A stretch of DNA of 64,000 nucleotides from Neolewinella lacunae (GCF_014349155.1 NZ_JACSIT010000153.1:1-64000); one strand, 5' to 3'. Shown: positions 7,159-16,060, counted from the first letter of the stretch. The notes: generated by a model not told the origin, from the sequence alone. A program made the numbers and translations.

Positions 7159-8871
7159 ATGATCGTTTCACGCCCCAGTTTCATCCTGTTTCTCGCCCTG
7201 CTCATCACTTCCACCGCCCTGAGCGCCCAGCGCCGCAAAGGGGGGGAAGAGGAAGTCGCCTGGCCCCCGGAGCGCGCTTACGGGCGGACGACCCTCGGCA
7301 ATGCCCTGCAGGGGGTGTTCCAGCGCCACTACGACTTTTGCGGCTTCACCAAGCCCAGCGGCAACCGCGACTATACGCCGCCCACCATCGACCGCTTTCT
7401 GGGCAACCGCTCGCTGCGCACCCGCGTGGAAAAGGCCGACATCAACGGCGGCAACCTCCTCAGCTACATTTTTACTGGCGAGGAAACCACTTTTCCGCTC
7501 GATATGATCCGCTACCGCGCCGATCAGCTGCTCTTTAACGCCGCCGACGGCGTGAACCTGCTGCCCGAGCCCCGGCCGGGCTTCGACGCTTTCCTGCTCA
7601 CCAAAAATTGCAGCGGCTACCTGAAGGCTTCGCTCGACGGCGGCTTCAAACCACCCTACCTCGCCTTTTCCGCCGCTCTGGATACCGACGCGCGCCGCAA
7701 CAGCACCGTTGTGGCCGTAGCCGGCAGCTTCGTGAGCCCCCTGGCCGAAATCCTGGCCGCCAACGATGCCCGCACCACCGAGCTGATGGCCCGCCTCTGG
7801 CGCTTTTACCAGGAGCACCCCGACTACCTCAACCGCGCCTATTACCTCACGCAGTTTGAAGGCGTGATGATCAAGCACCTGACGGAAGCCAACGAAATTG
7901 CCGCCACGGAACAGACCCTCGGCGTCAACGTCAGCATCCCCTTCGCCGGCAAACTCAACGCCGAAGCCGGCAAAGGACGCACCAACAGCAATTCCTTCAG
8001 CGGCACCGACTGGGAAACGATCGTTTACACCGATTTCGAAGGGCCCTACCAGCGCGACCGGCTTTTCGCCCCCCTGCCCACGCCGGCCGACATTGAGGCC
8101 TACTTCCGCAATACGCCCGTGGCCGCCCTGAACGGCGGCAACCCCCAGCCCCTGCGCGAAGGGGGTGCGCACCGCCACGCCATCAGCGTCCCGGGGCTGC
8201 CCGCCGCCCTGGCGGGCGCGGGCTGGCGACTGGACAACGTCCGCGGCGGCGCCTACCGCGGGGAGCCTTCGCTGCAAGTCACCTCCGGCACCTCCGGACT
8301 CTCTTTTTCCATCGGCGGCAACACTTCCCCCGATCTTTTCATACCCGAGCAGCCCGGGGCTATCGAAATGGTACCGCTGTACTATGAGCTGGTACTGCCC
8401 TCGCGGGGGAATTTGCCCGACCTGCGCATTCCCGTCTCCCAGCGCCTGCCCACCTCCACCCACCCCCTGGTGGAAATGACCGGCGCACGCTTCGAACTGC
8501 AACGCAAAAACAACGGCCAGTACGCCTTCCAGTGGCACCTGACGCTCAACGTTACCGATGCCGAAAACCCCCTGGATCCCCTCGGCCAAATTAACGTTAC
8601 CAACATCGCGGCGGGCTACGCCGAAAATCCCCTGGACCTCCGCCTGGTCCGCGCGGAACTCGACCAGCGCCGCGGCCTGATCAACGTCGTCCTGGAAAGC
8701 GAACGCACCTGGCCCCTCAAGGAAATCGACGACCGCAATATGATGACGCTGCCCGTCCGCGTGGAGGTCTGCCTGCCCGTCCGCGACGGCTACAGCATCT
8801 GCCGCCGCCCCATCAGCAGCCGTTTGGCGGTGCCGCGCATCCGCGTGGAAACGGTGGAGCGTTTGGATTAG
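7159..8871 (+). CDS. Secreted protein of unknown family
   Basis: 570 residues from ATG 7159, chosen because it is directly followed by a signal peptide (MIVSRPS, hydrophobic stretch, cleavage near LSAQ). The frame is open back to 6778, but that part translates repeat DNA and is not credible. The mature protein is soluble-looking, with no transmembrane segment, repeat or catalytic motif that I recognise. Its last 170 residues are rich in beta-type sequence (DAENPLDPLGQINVTNI). It has no operon partner: repeats lie on both sides and the next gene is convergent. Predicted location is the periplasm or exterior. I do not recognise the function. Confidence 0.7.
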   Translation: MIVSRPSFILFLALLITSTALSAQRRKGGEEEVAWPPERAYGRTTLGNALQGVFQRHYDFCGFTKPSGNRDYTPPTIDRFLGNRSLRTRVEKADINGGNLLSYIFTGEETTFPLDMIRYRADQLLFNAADGVNLLPEPRPGFDAFLLTKNCSGYLKASLDGGFKPPYLAFSAALDTDARRNSTVVAVAGSFVSPLAEILAANDARTTELMARLWRFYQEHPDYLNRAYYLTQFEGVMIKHLTEANEIAATEQTLGVNVSIPFAGKLNAEAGKGRTNSNSFSGTDWETIVYTDFEGPYQRDRLFAPLPTPADIEAYFRNTPVAALNGGNPQPLREGGAHRHAISVPGLPAALAGAGWRLDNVRGGAYRGEPSLQVTSGTSGLSFSIGGNTSPDLFIPEQPGAIEMVPLYYELVLPSRGNLPDLRIPVSQRLPTSTHPLVEMTGARFELQRKNNGQYAFQWHLTLNVTDAENPLDPLGQINVTNIAAGYAENPLDLRLVRAELDQRRGLINVVLESERTWPLKEIDDRNMMTLPVRVEVCLPVRDGYSICRRPISSRLAVPRIRVETVERLD

Positions 8872-8954
8872 GCGGGATATGGTTGCGGCGTTATACGCCG
8901 AATGATAGACAATATTTGATATTTGATTGGGCTCACGCGGCGCTGGTGATTTTT

Positions 8955-9146
8955 CGTGAGGTCGAGACGTTTCACGTCGACTGTCCACCCTGATGAAGGT
9001 ACTTTCCCCGGAGGTAAAATGATCCGCTGCGACGTAAAACGTCTTGACCTCAACTCCCAAAAAACTCCATGCAACTCCATGCAAAACTCCATGTCACTCC
9101 ATGGGCTAAAAACCAATGCACTGCGACGTAAAACGTCTTGACCTCA
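8955..9146. repeat. Inverted GAGGTC(A/G)AGACGTTTTACGTCG modules with ACTCCATGCA units
   Basis: GAGGTCGAGACGTTTCACGTCGAC (8958) faces its near complement GCGACGTAAAACGTCTTGACCTC (about 9029), and a second copy of the latter lies at about 9122, separated by ACTCCATGCA units and CATGGGCTA. The modules can form hairpins. They sit between the convergent 7159 gene and the S41 protease gene. Confidence 0.65.
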
Positions 9147-10784
9147 TCACCTCAACTTCCGCGCCGCCGCCAAAGGATCCTCATTATTGAGCAGCCGCAG
9201 CGTTTCCGCAACAATATCGTCCCGCATATTCAGCACCTGCCAGTAGGCCGAAGTATCGAACAACTGCCGCGCCAGGCGGGCGCGGAAATAATGCGCCAAC
9301 TCGGGCTTCAGCCGGGCGGGAATCGGCGCAAAATCGGCGTCGTACTCCGCCAGCGCCCGCTGCCGCAGGGCCGGTAGCACCTCGTCAATATTGATGCGGT
9401 AGTTGGCAATGAAGTCGTCGACCGTCTTGAATTTCTCCACCCAGGGATTCGTCTGGATGTAGCCGAACAGGTAAGCCGGAATTTGCTGCCGCAGCCGCAG
9501 AAAAGCTTCGTTGTTGAGGCTGGTATCGAGCGGCACGAAGTAGTCGGGCGTAATGCCCCCACCACCGTAAACGGGGAATCCGCTGGTGGTGTAAAAAGTG
9601 GCCGAGCTGTCTTGCGCCACCGTCGTATCGCCGGTAAGTTCGCCGCTGTCGAAGCGGCCGTTGATGTCGTTGCGGTACTCCGCTTCCCCGTTTTCGTAGG
9701 AACGCTGGATGCTGCGGCCCGAGGGCGTGTAGTAGCGCGCTACCGTCAGGCGGAGGGCCGAACCGTCGCTAAGGGGGTATTGCTCCTGGACGAGCCCCTT
9801 GCCAAAGGTACGCCGCCCCACCACGATGCCGCGGTCGTGGTCTTGCACCGCCCCGGCCACGATTTCGGAGGCGCTGGCCGAGCCTTCGTCCACCAGCACC
9901 GCCACGTCGCGGATGTTGTAAAAGGCCCGCCCGTTGGTGGTGTAGTCGATGCGACGGGAATTCCGCCCCTGGGTATAGACCAGGAGTTGGCCTTTTTCGG
10001 GGAAGAGCTGGCTGAGGATTTTGGTGGCTTGCTGGAGGTAGCCGCCGGGGTTGTCGCGCAAGTCAATGACCAGCCGTTCCGCCCCCCCGTTTTCCAGGTG
10101 GGTTTCGAGGGCTTTGACGAACTCGTCGTAAGTCGTCGCGCTGAAGCGGTTGATTTTTACGTAAGCTGTTTTGTCGTCGAGTTTATACGCCGCATCGACG
10201 CTGAAAACGGGAATGGGCGCGCGGGTGATGGAAAATTTGCGGAGTTCGCTTTCGCCCGGGCGGCGTACGGTGATGCCCACGGTGCTGTTGGCCACGCCGC
10301 GCATCAGGCTGGCGGGGTCGATGTTGCGCTCGTTCACGCCCGTCACCAGGCTGTCTTCTACCATGATGACCTGGTCGCCGGCGCGCACGCCCGCCAGATC
10401 GCTCGGGCCGCCGGGCAGGGCCGAAAGGACGGTAATGGTATCATCTACGACCAAAAATTCAATGCCGATGCCTTCAAAATTGCCCTCCATCGATTCGTTG
10501 AGGGCCTGCAATTCGTCGGCGGGAATGTAGCTGCTGTGGGGGTCCAGGCGTTCCAGCACGGCGTTAATGGCCGCCTCGTGCAGTTCGCTGCCGCTGGCGT
10601 CGTCTACGTACTTCGCATCGATGTAGCGCAGGATTTCTTCCACGCGGCCGCCACCGCCCAGGGCAGGTTCGCCGCTGATCACCAGGGGGGCAGTGCTTTG
10701 CAACCGGTACCCAATCAGCAAGCCCGCCGCCAGGGTGAGGGCAAAAAGCAAGGGGGCCCAGGTGTTGTTGCCTTTATTCATCAT
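9147..10784 (-). CDS. S41 C-terminal processing peptidase (CtpA/Prc type)
   Basis: 545-residue periplasmic serine protease that trims protein C-termini. An N-terminal hydrophobic segment (about residues 9-26) serves as signal or anchor. A PDZ domain covers about 100-180 (GIGIEF...GVRAGDQVIMVED) and presents the substrate tail. The S41 core holds DLRDNPGGYL near 241-250, the nucleophile Ser304 in DEGSASASE, and the general base Lys329 in RTFGKG. The length and order match bacterial CTPs. ATG 10784 is followed by a second ATG, either could be used. It stands alone, convergent with the 7159 gene; a divergent S46 peptidase gene begins 289 bp upstream, so the two proteases flank a common promoter region. 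Confidence 0.93.
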   Translation of the reverse strand: MMNKGNNTWAPLLFALTLAAGLLIGYRLQSTAPLVISGEPALGGGGRVEEILRYIDAKYVDDASGSELHEAAINAVLERLDPHSSYIPADELQALNESMEGNFEGIGIEFLVVDDTITVLSALPGGPSDLAGVRAGDQVIMVEDSLVTGVNERNIDPASLMRGVANSTVGITVRRPGESELRKFSITRAPIPVFSVDAAYKLDDKTAYVKINRFSATTYDEFVKALETHLENGGAERLVIDLRDNPGGYLQQATKILSQLFPEKGQLLVYTQGRNSRRIDYTTNGRAFYNIRDVAVLVDEGSASASEIVAGAVQDHDRGIVVGRRTFGKGLVQEQYPLSDGSALRLTVARYYTPSGRSIQRSYENGEAEYRNDINGRFDSGELTGDTTVAQDSSATFYTTSGFPVYGGGGITPDYFVPLDTSLNNEAFLRLRQQIPAYLFGYIQTNPWVEKFKTVDDFIANYRINIDEVLPALRQRALAEYDADFAPIPARLKPELAHYFRARLARQLFDTSAYWQVLNMRDDIVAETLRLLNNEDPLAAARKLR

Positions 10785-11073
10785 ACCAAATCGTCAAATC
10801 CAAAAGGAGGTGCGGCGAAGTTACGGGGGGGACCAACAATAACCTAACCGCTAGGGAAATGCGGCACGGGGCCGCCTGGTTGCGCGTCCGCCACCGCATT
10901 TTTCCCGCGCATCCCCCCAAAGTACCCTTATTTTGGGCGCGGACGCAGGTGCCGGGACAGAACTCCCCCCAACCCCCAAAGGGGGAGAGCAAGGGAAGTC
11001 CGCCAGTACCCTGAACCAAACCAATCCCTCCCAACGTTAACATCCCCTACCCAAAGCTGTAAACCAATCGCCG
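10785..11073. other. Divergent promoter region between two peptidase genes, with GC-rich repeat
   Basis: Lies between the start codons of the S41 and S46 peptidase genes. It holds one copy of the dispersed core GGGCGCGGACGCAGGTGC (10935-10952) followed by the hairpin CCCCCCAACCCCCAAAGGGGG (about 10968-10988). No promoter could be assigned with confidence. Confidence 0.5.
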
Positions 11074-13227
11074 ATGTTCCGTAAAGCACTCCTCCTTCTC
11101 CTCCCCTTTCTACTCCCCCTTTTCGTCACAGCCGGTGGCGGCATGTGGCTCCCCCTGCTCCTGGAAAACCTCAACGAGGCGGAGATGAAGGAGATGGGGA
11201 TGAAAATCTCGGCCAAAGACATCTACGACATCAACAACGGCAGCCTCAAGGATGCCATCGTCCACTTCGGCGGCTTCTGTACCGGCGAGGTGATCAGCAG
11301 TAAAGGCCTCGTCTTAACCAACCACCACTGTGGCTTCACGGCCATCCAGTCGCACTCCACGCTCGAAAACAATTACCTCGAAGACGGCTTCTGGGCCGCC
11401 AACCACGCCCAGGAAATCCCCAACCCCGGGCTCTTCGTTACCTTCATCGACCGCATCGAAGACGTCACCCCCCGGGTCCTCGACGGCGTGTATGCGGATA
11501 CACCCGAAGCCGAACGCGCGCGCCTGGTTGCCGAAAACCTCCGCCAGCTCCGCGAAAAATACCCCCTCAAAGAACACGAGGAACTGCTCGTCAAACCCTT
11601 CTACGACGGCAATCAGTACTTCGCCTTCGTGACCAAAAAGTACACCGACATCCGCCTGGTCGGTGCCCCACCCTCCTCCATCGGCAAGTTCGGTGCCGAC
11701 ACCGACAACTGGGAATGGCCCCGGCACACGGGAGACTTCAGCCTCTTCCGCATCTACGCCGCCCCCGACGGTAGCCCCGCCGCCTACAGCTCCGACAATG
11801 TCCCCTACACCCCCAAAAAACACCTCGAGATCAGCCTCCAGGGCCTCCAGCCCGGCGACTTCTCCATGGTCTTCGGCTTCCCCGGCACGACCGATCAGTA
11901 CCTGCCCGCTTCGGCCATGCAGCAGCGTACAGAAGTCCTCAACCCCATCCGCATCGGCATGCGCGACCTGAGCCTGGCCGTCATCGACAGCGCCATGCGC
12001 GCCAGTGCTCAGGTAAAAATCGACTACGCCAGCAAGCAGGCCCGCATTGCCAACGCCTGGAAAAAGTGGCGCGGCGAAAGTGAGGGCGTCGCTGCCGTCA
12101 ACGCCATCGCTCAACGCCAGGACCTCGAAAAAGAATTTCTCCGCCGCCTCCAGGCTAAACCCGCCGAAGCCGAAATCTACGCCCCCCTCCTGCCCGAACT
12201 CAATGCCCTGGTTGTCCGCCAGGAAGCCGTCGCCAAAACCCGCGCCTACGTCGGCGAAATGAATTACAATATCGACCTCTTCCGCGTAGCCAGTTTCCTC
12301 AGCGGGCAGCTGAAAATCGCTCAGAGCAATGGCCTGGCGGCTTTCCGCGAAAGGGTCCCCGGCATCGTGGCTTTTCTCGAAGAGTTTTACACCGGTTACC
12401 ACCCCGGGATCGACCAGCGCGTTGCCCAGGCCCTCATTCCCGTGTACCTCGATGAGGTGCCCGAAAACCACCAGAGCTTTTACGTGCGCGACCAGGTCGA
12501 ATTCGCCGGCTCCCGCCAAAAATTGATCAACGACCTCTTCGAACGCAGTTACCTCACCCGCGGCGCGCGCCTGATCAAGCTCCTGCAGGACAACCCCGAT
12601 GTCGCCGTAGACGTAATCAACGGAGACCCCGCTTACCAGTTCGTCCTCCAGCTCAACCGCTTCAACGAAAAGGAAGTCGGCGAGCCCTACAACGAAATCG
12701 CCCAGCGCATGGCCCCCCTCCAGCGCAAGTACCTGGCCGGATTGATGACCTTTTTCCCTGAGCGCCGCTTCTACCCCGACGCCAACAGCACCCTGCGCGT
12801 CAGCTACGGCAAGTTCGAAGGCTTCACGGGCCTGGACGGCAAAACCTTCGACTTCATGACCGACCTCGACGGAGTGATCGCCAAATACATCCCCGGCAAT
12901 TACGAATTCGACGTACCCGCCCGCCTGCGGGAGCTACACGCCGCCAAAGATTACGGCCGCTACGCCACCGCCGATGGCAAACTGCCCGTCTGCATCCTGG
13001 GTTCCAACCACACCACGGGCGGCAACAGCGGCAGCCCCGCCCTCGACGCCAACGGACGCCTGGTGGGCCTCAACTTCGACCGCACCTGGCAAAGCACCAT
13101 GAGCGACGTGCACTACGACCCCAGCATCTGCCGCAACATCATGGTGGACATCCGCTACGTCCTTTTCCTCATCGATAAATTCGGCGGCGCCCCCCACCTC
13201 GTCGAAGAAATGACTTTGGTGAATTAG
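11074..13227 (+). CDS. S46 family dipeptidyl peptidase (DPP11-like)
   Basis: 717-residue periplasmic serine exopeptidase that removes dipeptides from oligopeptide N-termini, supporting amino-acid nutrition. A signal peptide precedes TAGGG. The trypsin-like triad is visible: His85 in TNHHCGF, Asp222 in HTGDFSLFR, Ser652 in GGNSGSP. Arg670 in FDRTW lies 18 residues after the Ser; the same spacing in Porphyromonas DPP11 (Ser655, Arg673) places an Arg in the S1 pocket that selects Asp or Glu at P1, whereas DPP7 has Gly there. I therefore infer acidic specificity. Full family length. Its neighbour in the divergent direction is an S41 protease; repeats follow the stop codon immediately. Confidence 0.94.
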   Translation: MFRKALLLLLPFLLPLFVTAGGGMWLPLLLENLNEAEMKEMGMKISAKDIYDINNGSLKDAIVHFGGFCTGEVISSKGLVLTNHHCGFTAIQSHSTLENNYLEDGFWAANHAQEIPNPGLFVTFIDRIEDVTPRVLDGVYADTPEAERARLVAENLRQLREKYPLKEHEELLVKPFYDGNQYFAFVTKKYTDIRLVGAPPSSIGKFGADTDNWEWPRHTGDFSLFRIYAAPDGSPAAYSSDNVPYTPKKHLEISLQGLQPGDFSMVFGFPGTTDQYLPASAMQQRTEVLNPIRIGMRDLSLAVIDSAMRASAQVKIDYASKQARIANAWKKWRGESEGVAAVNAIAQRQDLEKEFLRRLQAKPAEAEIYAPLLPELNALVVRQEAVAKTRAYVGEMNYNIDLFRVASFLSGQLKIAQSNGLAAFRERVPGIVAFLEEFYTGYHPGIDQRVAQALIPVYLDEVPENHQSFYVRDQVEFAGSRQKLINDLFERSYLTRGARLIKLLQDNPDVAVDVINGDPAYQFVLQLNRFNEKEVGEPYNEIAQRMAPLQRKYLAGLMTFFPERRFYPDANSTLRVSYGKFEGFTGLDGKTFDFMTDLDGVIAKYIPGNYEFDVPARLRELHAAKDYGRYATADGKLPVCILGSNHTTGGNSGSPALDANGRLVGLNFDRTWQSTMSDVHYDPSICRNIMVDIRYVLFLIDKFGGAPHLVEEMTLVN

Positions 13228-13609
13228 TGAGGTCAAGACGTTTTACGTCGCAGCAGACCGGTTCGGGACCTCCGGTCCGGCTTTTTTAGCCCATGGAGTG
13301 ACATGGAGTTGCATGGAGTTTTTCGCGGAGGTCGCAGGGTGAGGTCAAGACGTTTTACGTCGCAGGAATGCCCTTTCCCCGTAGCGAAAAATCCCCGGGG
13401 TCGCGCAAGCCCAATCAAATATCCAATATCAAGTATCGTCTATCTCCGCGAGGTCAAGACGTTTTAAGTGCCTGTGATGGTTGAGCCGTTGTACGGCGAA
13501 GGGTTAGCTGGGTTAAACCCCAGGGAAGCATCCTCCAACAGGGTTTACAGTCGACGTGAAACGTCTCCACCTCACTCGAGGTAAGCATCCATACCAAGGT
13601 GGGCAGTCG
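13228..13609. repeat. Cluster of GAGGTCAAGACGTTTTACGTCG modules downstream of S46 peptidase
   Basis: The module occurs at 13228-13252, 13341-13365 and, diverged, at about 13450. The complementary form CGACGTGAAACGTCTCCACCTCA begins at about 13553. ACTCCATG units (in reverse orientation, CATGGAGTTGCATGGAGTT) lie at 13293-13322. The first module starts on the base after the S46 stop codon. No gene is supported. Confidence 0.65.
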
Positions 13610-13953
13610 ACGTGAAACGTCTCCACCTCACGTGAAACGTCTCCACCTCACAAACTCCATGCAACTCCATGCCTAACTCCAAGCAACTCCATGGGCTAGA
13701 AAGCGCGAAGCGGTCGACGTGAAACTTCTCCACCTCACGTGAAACGTCTCCACCTCACAAACTCCATGCAACTCCATGCCTAACTCCAAGCAACTCCATG
13801 GGCTAGAAAGCGCGAAGCGGTCGACGTGAAACTTCTCCACCTCACGTGAAACGTCTCCACCTCACAAACTCCATGCAACTCCATGCCTAACTCCAAGCAA
13901 CTCCATGGGCTAGAAAGCGCGAAGCGGTCGACGTGAAACGTCTCCACCTCACC
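13610..13953. repeat. 107 bp tandem repeat, three copies
   Basis: The landmark ATGGGCTAGA starts at 13691, 13798 and 13905, giving an exact period of 107 bases. Each unit contains CACGTGAAACGTCTCCACCT, four ACTCCATGC/ACTCCAAGC units, CATGGGCTAGAAAGCGCGAAG and CGGTCGACGTGAAAC. The three copies are almost identical; a difference is CTTCTCC in the first two junctions and CGTCTCC at the end. The last unit abuts the stop codon of the phosphoribosyltransferase gene. Confidence 0.85.
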
Positions 13954-14447
13954 TACTCCAGCACCGCCGCATCTCCCTCCGGCCCGTCGAAGCTCACGAG
14001 GACGTTATCGCCCAGCGTGGTGGAAAGGTCCATGCCCCGGTAGGTGACGTAAACGGGCCAGGATTTGTGCCGGCGGTCTACCAGCACGGCCACTTCAATT
14101 TTTTTGGGCAGAATGGCCTGGAGCGGGCGCAGGGCGTAGAATAGGGTGCGGCCCGTATTGGCTACGTCGTCCACCACCAATACGGCCTTACCCACCAGTT
14201 CCCGGGCGTCCCCTTCCAAAACTGGCCCCGGGTCCAGCGGCGAGGCGGGGTTGATGCGGAGGTGCCAAAGGTGAAAGGGAGCGGAAGAGATCGTCCGCAG
14301 CCCCGCCACCAGGCGCTGGGCGAGCTCCATGCCCCGGTTGTTGATGCCGAGGATGTACAGCTCGTGCTCCTCGGTGTTTCTTTCGAGGATTTCCATGGCC
14401 AAGCGGGTAACCTTGCTGGCAATCTGGGCGTGATTGAGGAGTTGCAT
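13953..14447 (-). CDS. PyrR-like phosphoribosyltransferase
   Basis: 164-residue type I phosphoribosyltransferase-fold protein. The PRPP-binding loop is LVVDDVANTGRTL near residues 92-104, and a GINNRGMELAQRL loop lies near 34-46. The layout resembles bifunctional PyrR (uracil phosphoribosyltransferase and pyr attenuation regulator), but no pyrimidine gene is nearby, so a general purine/pyrimidine transferase or orphan regulator is equally possible. ATG 14447 starts the domain; upstream codons to 14588 form an unlikely, Cys-rich extension. Single gene: the 3' end touches the 107 bp tandem repeat and the upstream neighbour is divergent. Confidence 0.82.
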   Translation of the reverse strand: MQLLNHAQIASKVTRLAMEILERNTEEHELYILGINNRGMELAQRLVAGLRTISSAPFHLWHLRINPASPLDPGPVLEGDARELVGKAVLVVDDVANTGRTLFYALRPLQAILPKKIEVAVLVDRRHKSWPVYVTYRGMDLSTTLGDNVLVSFDGPEGDAAVLE

Positions 14448-14595
14448 GCCGCGAAGGTAGGCAATGGGCCCAGCATCCCGCAAGTGCAGCCCCGCCACCG
14501 CCCTGCCTTTTTTTAAAACGCTCCGGCAGCAGAAGTACGCCGTTTGCGGTAAACGCCAGGTAACAGCCAGCGCACACCAACCGTCCAAAACAAAA

Positions 14596-14640
14596 TGAGG
14601 GTCCAGCCACTACGGCTGGACCCTCCTAGAAAAACACCTA
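14596..14640 (-). terminator. Strong hairpin with U-rich tail on the minus strand
   Basis: GGGTCCAGCC and GGCTGGACCC form a perfect 10 bp stem around ACTAC (about 14599-14623). Read on the minus strand it is followed by TCATTTTGTTTTGG, as in an intrinsic terminator. It lies between divergent genes, so no recognised coding gene uses it; transcription from 15.0 kb leftwards would be needed. Confidence 0.5.
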
Positions 14641-15070
14641 AAACCCATATTCATATCATGAAAAACCTGTCTCTTGTCTTGCTCCGATGCTCCACGGTCA
14701 GTGACCCTGGCAACCGAAACACGCCAATTCTGACGGAAGGCCCTTCATTTGGTAACATCAGGATTGCTTTACCAAAGTGTTAAGGTTGAGGGCTTTTCTG
14801 ACTAATGCACTCATTGTCCGTGGTTTATTCGGTTCTGCCTCCCTTTTCGAGGAATGATTTGGCAGCAGGCTCCGTCCACGGAAAGAAAAAAATTCAACTT
14901 TTTTGAAAGACCGCAGCAGATGTCCCTCCGGAGAATAGCAAAGAGGCTTCTGCTGCTATTAACTTACGCAGGTATTGGCTCACTGGGTTTTGGGCTACGC
15001 CCGCTTTTTGTCTTTTCACTGCACCTGCGCCCGCGCCCCTTGCCAAGTGAAGCGCTTACCTTAGCTGCCT
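14641..15070. other. Non-coding stretch between divergent genes
   Basis: No convincing coding sequence. Short open frames exist (for example from ATG 14658) but have no recognisable product or codon pattern. It may hold the promoter of the 15071 gene and possibly a small leftward RNA ending at the 14.6 kb hairpin; nothing specific can be named. Confidence 0.4.
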
Positions 15071-16060
15071 ATGCGAAGCATGTTCCTATTCTGCGGGCTG
15101 TTGATTGCCGGCTGCTGCCTTGGCCAACCCTCCTTGTTTGACCACCTCCACGCCAACGCCGCCTGCGGCATCCGGCTGACCCTGGGTACCGATCTGGGCG
15201 AGTTGCGACGCAGTAAAGCCGAAAAAGCCTACCTCCCCAGCACCTTTCAACTCCAGGTCAGCAACACCCTCCAGCTGGAACTGCCCGGGCAGGTACGCAC
15301 CCGCGGCAACGTACGCCTGCAGGTGTGCGACAACCCTTCCCTCAAAGTAAAGTTCAAAAAAGCCGCACTGCGGGCCGCTGGCTTCAGCGACCTCAACGAA
15401 TGGAAGATCGTCTTACAGTGCAGCGACAACAAAGTCGGCGCGGGCTACCTCCGCCGCGAGCGCTTCGTCTACGAGCTCCATGCCCTTTACAGCAGTTATC
15501 ACCACCGCACGGTGCCCGTTACCCTGGTTTTTGGGCCAGACACCACCAAGGTATTGGAAGCATTTCTGGTCGAAGACGAAGAGCAACTGGCCCACCGCTA
15601 CCAAAGCAATATTCTCAACGCCCAACGCGTCAGCACCCAGGGCATTCACCGCCCCAGCTACGTCAACCTCTGCTTGTTCAACTACCTGATCCTGAACACC
15701 GACTGGCACATCTCCAACCTCCATAATGTCGAGGTCATCAATCCCAGGGGCACCAACGACCTGGTTCCCATCCCGTACGATTTCGATTATGCCGGCTTCG
15801 TAGGCACCAGCTACGCCGTCCCCCGCGAATCCCTCGGCATAAGGTCCATTTACGACCCCAAGTGGCTGGGGAAAAACATCAGCAACGAAGAACTGCTGCC
15901 CGCCATCGCCCACTTCGAAGCCGTGCGCCCTTTAGCCACCGAACTCATCAACCGCTCGCCTGACCTGGAAGACCGCGACCGGCAGCGGATGCTCAAGCGG
16001 CTCGACGCCTTCCACAAAGTACTGGCCAGCGAAGACCCCCTGCGGCTGCTGGAAAAGTAA
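15071..16060 (+). CDS. Exported protein, possibly CotH-kinase-like
   Basis: 329 residues. The start has a signal peptide with possible lipobox (FCGLLIAGCC); ATG 15071 or ATG 15080 are both possible. The body has RTRGNVRLQVCDNPSLKVKF near residues 77-96, then LNTDWHISNLHNVEV near 212-226 and VPIPYDFDYAG near 235-245. The order Arg-rich motif, N-D/HxxN, then DFD resembles the CotH group of atypical secreted kinases, where the Asp residues bind magnesium. I regard this as a weak structural guess; a plain conserved Bacteroidota exported protein is the safe reading. Convergent with the DUF4159 gene. Confidence 0.6.
   Translation: MRSMFLFCGLLIAGCCLGQPSLFDHLHANAACGIRLTLGTDLGELRRSKAEKAYLPSTFQLQVSNTLQLELPGQVRTRGNVRLQVCDNPSLKVKFKKAALRAAGFSDLNEWKIVLQCSDNKVGAGYLRRERFVYELHALYSSYHHRTVPVTLVFGPDTTKVLEAFLVEDEEQLAHRYQSNILNAQRVSTQGIHRPSYVNLCLFNYLILNTDWHISNLHNVEVINPRGTNDLVPIPYDFDYAGFVGTSYAVPRESLGIRSIYDPKWLGKNISNEELLPAIAHFEAVRPLATELINRSPDLEDRDRQRMLKRLDAFHKVLASEDPLRLLEK

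Noticed and set aside
7168-9084. Long minus-strand open frame (638 codons) opposite the 7159 gene
   Set aside because: It is antisense to a gene with a signal peptide and good codon use; the translation is low-complexity Gly/Ala/Val/Gln typical of the opposite strand of GC-rich genes.
9483-10847. Plus-strand 454-codon frame opposite the S41 protease gene
   Set aside because: Shadow of a well-supported gene with complete catalytic motifs on the other strand.
11314-12519. Minus-strand 401-codon frame opposite the S46 peptidase gene
   Set aside because: Shadow frame; the plus strand encodes a full S46 peptidase.
13610-13953. Possible CRISPR array
   Set aside because: The repeats are 107 bp units without variable spacers, and no cas gene is present.
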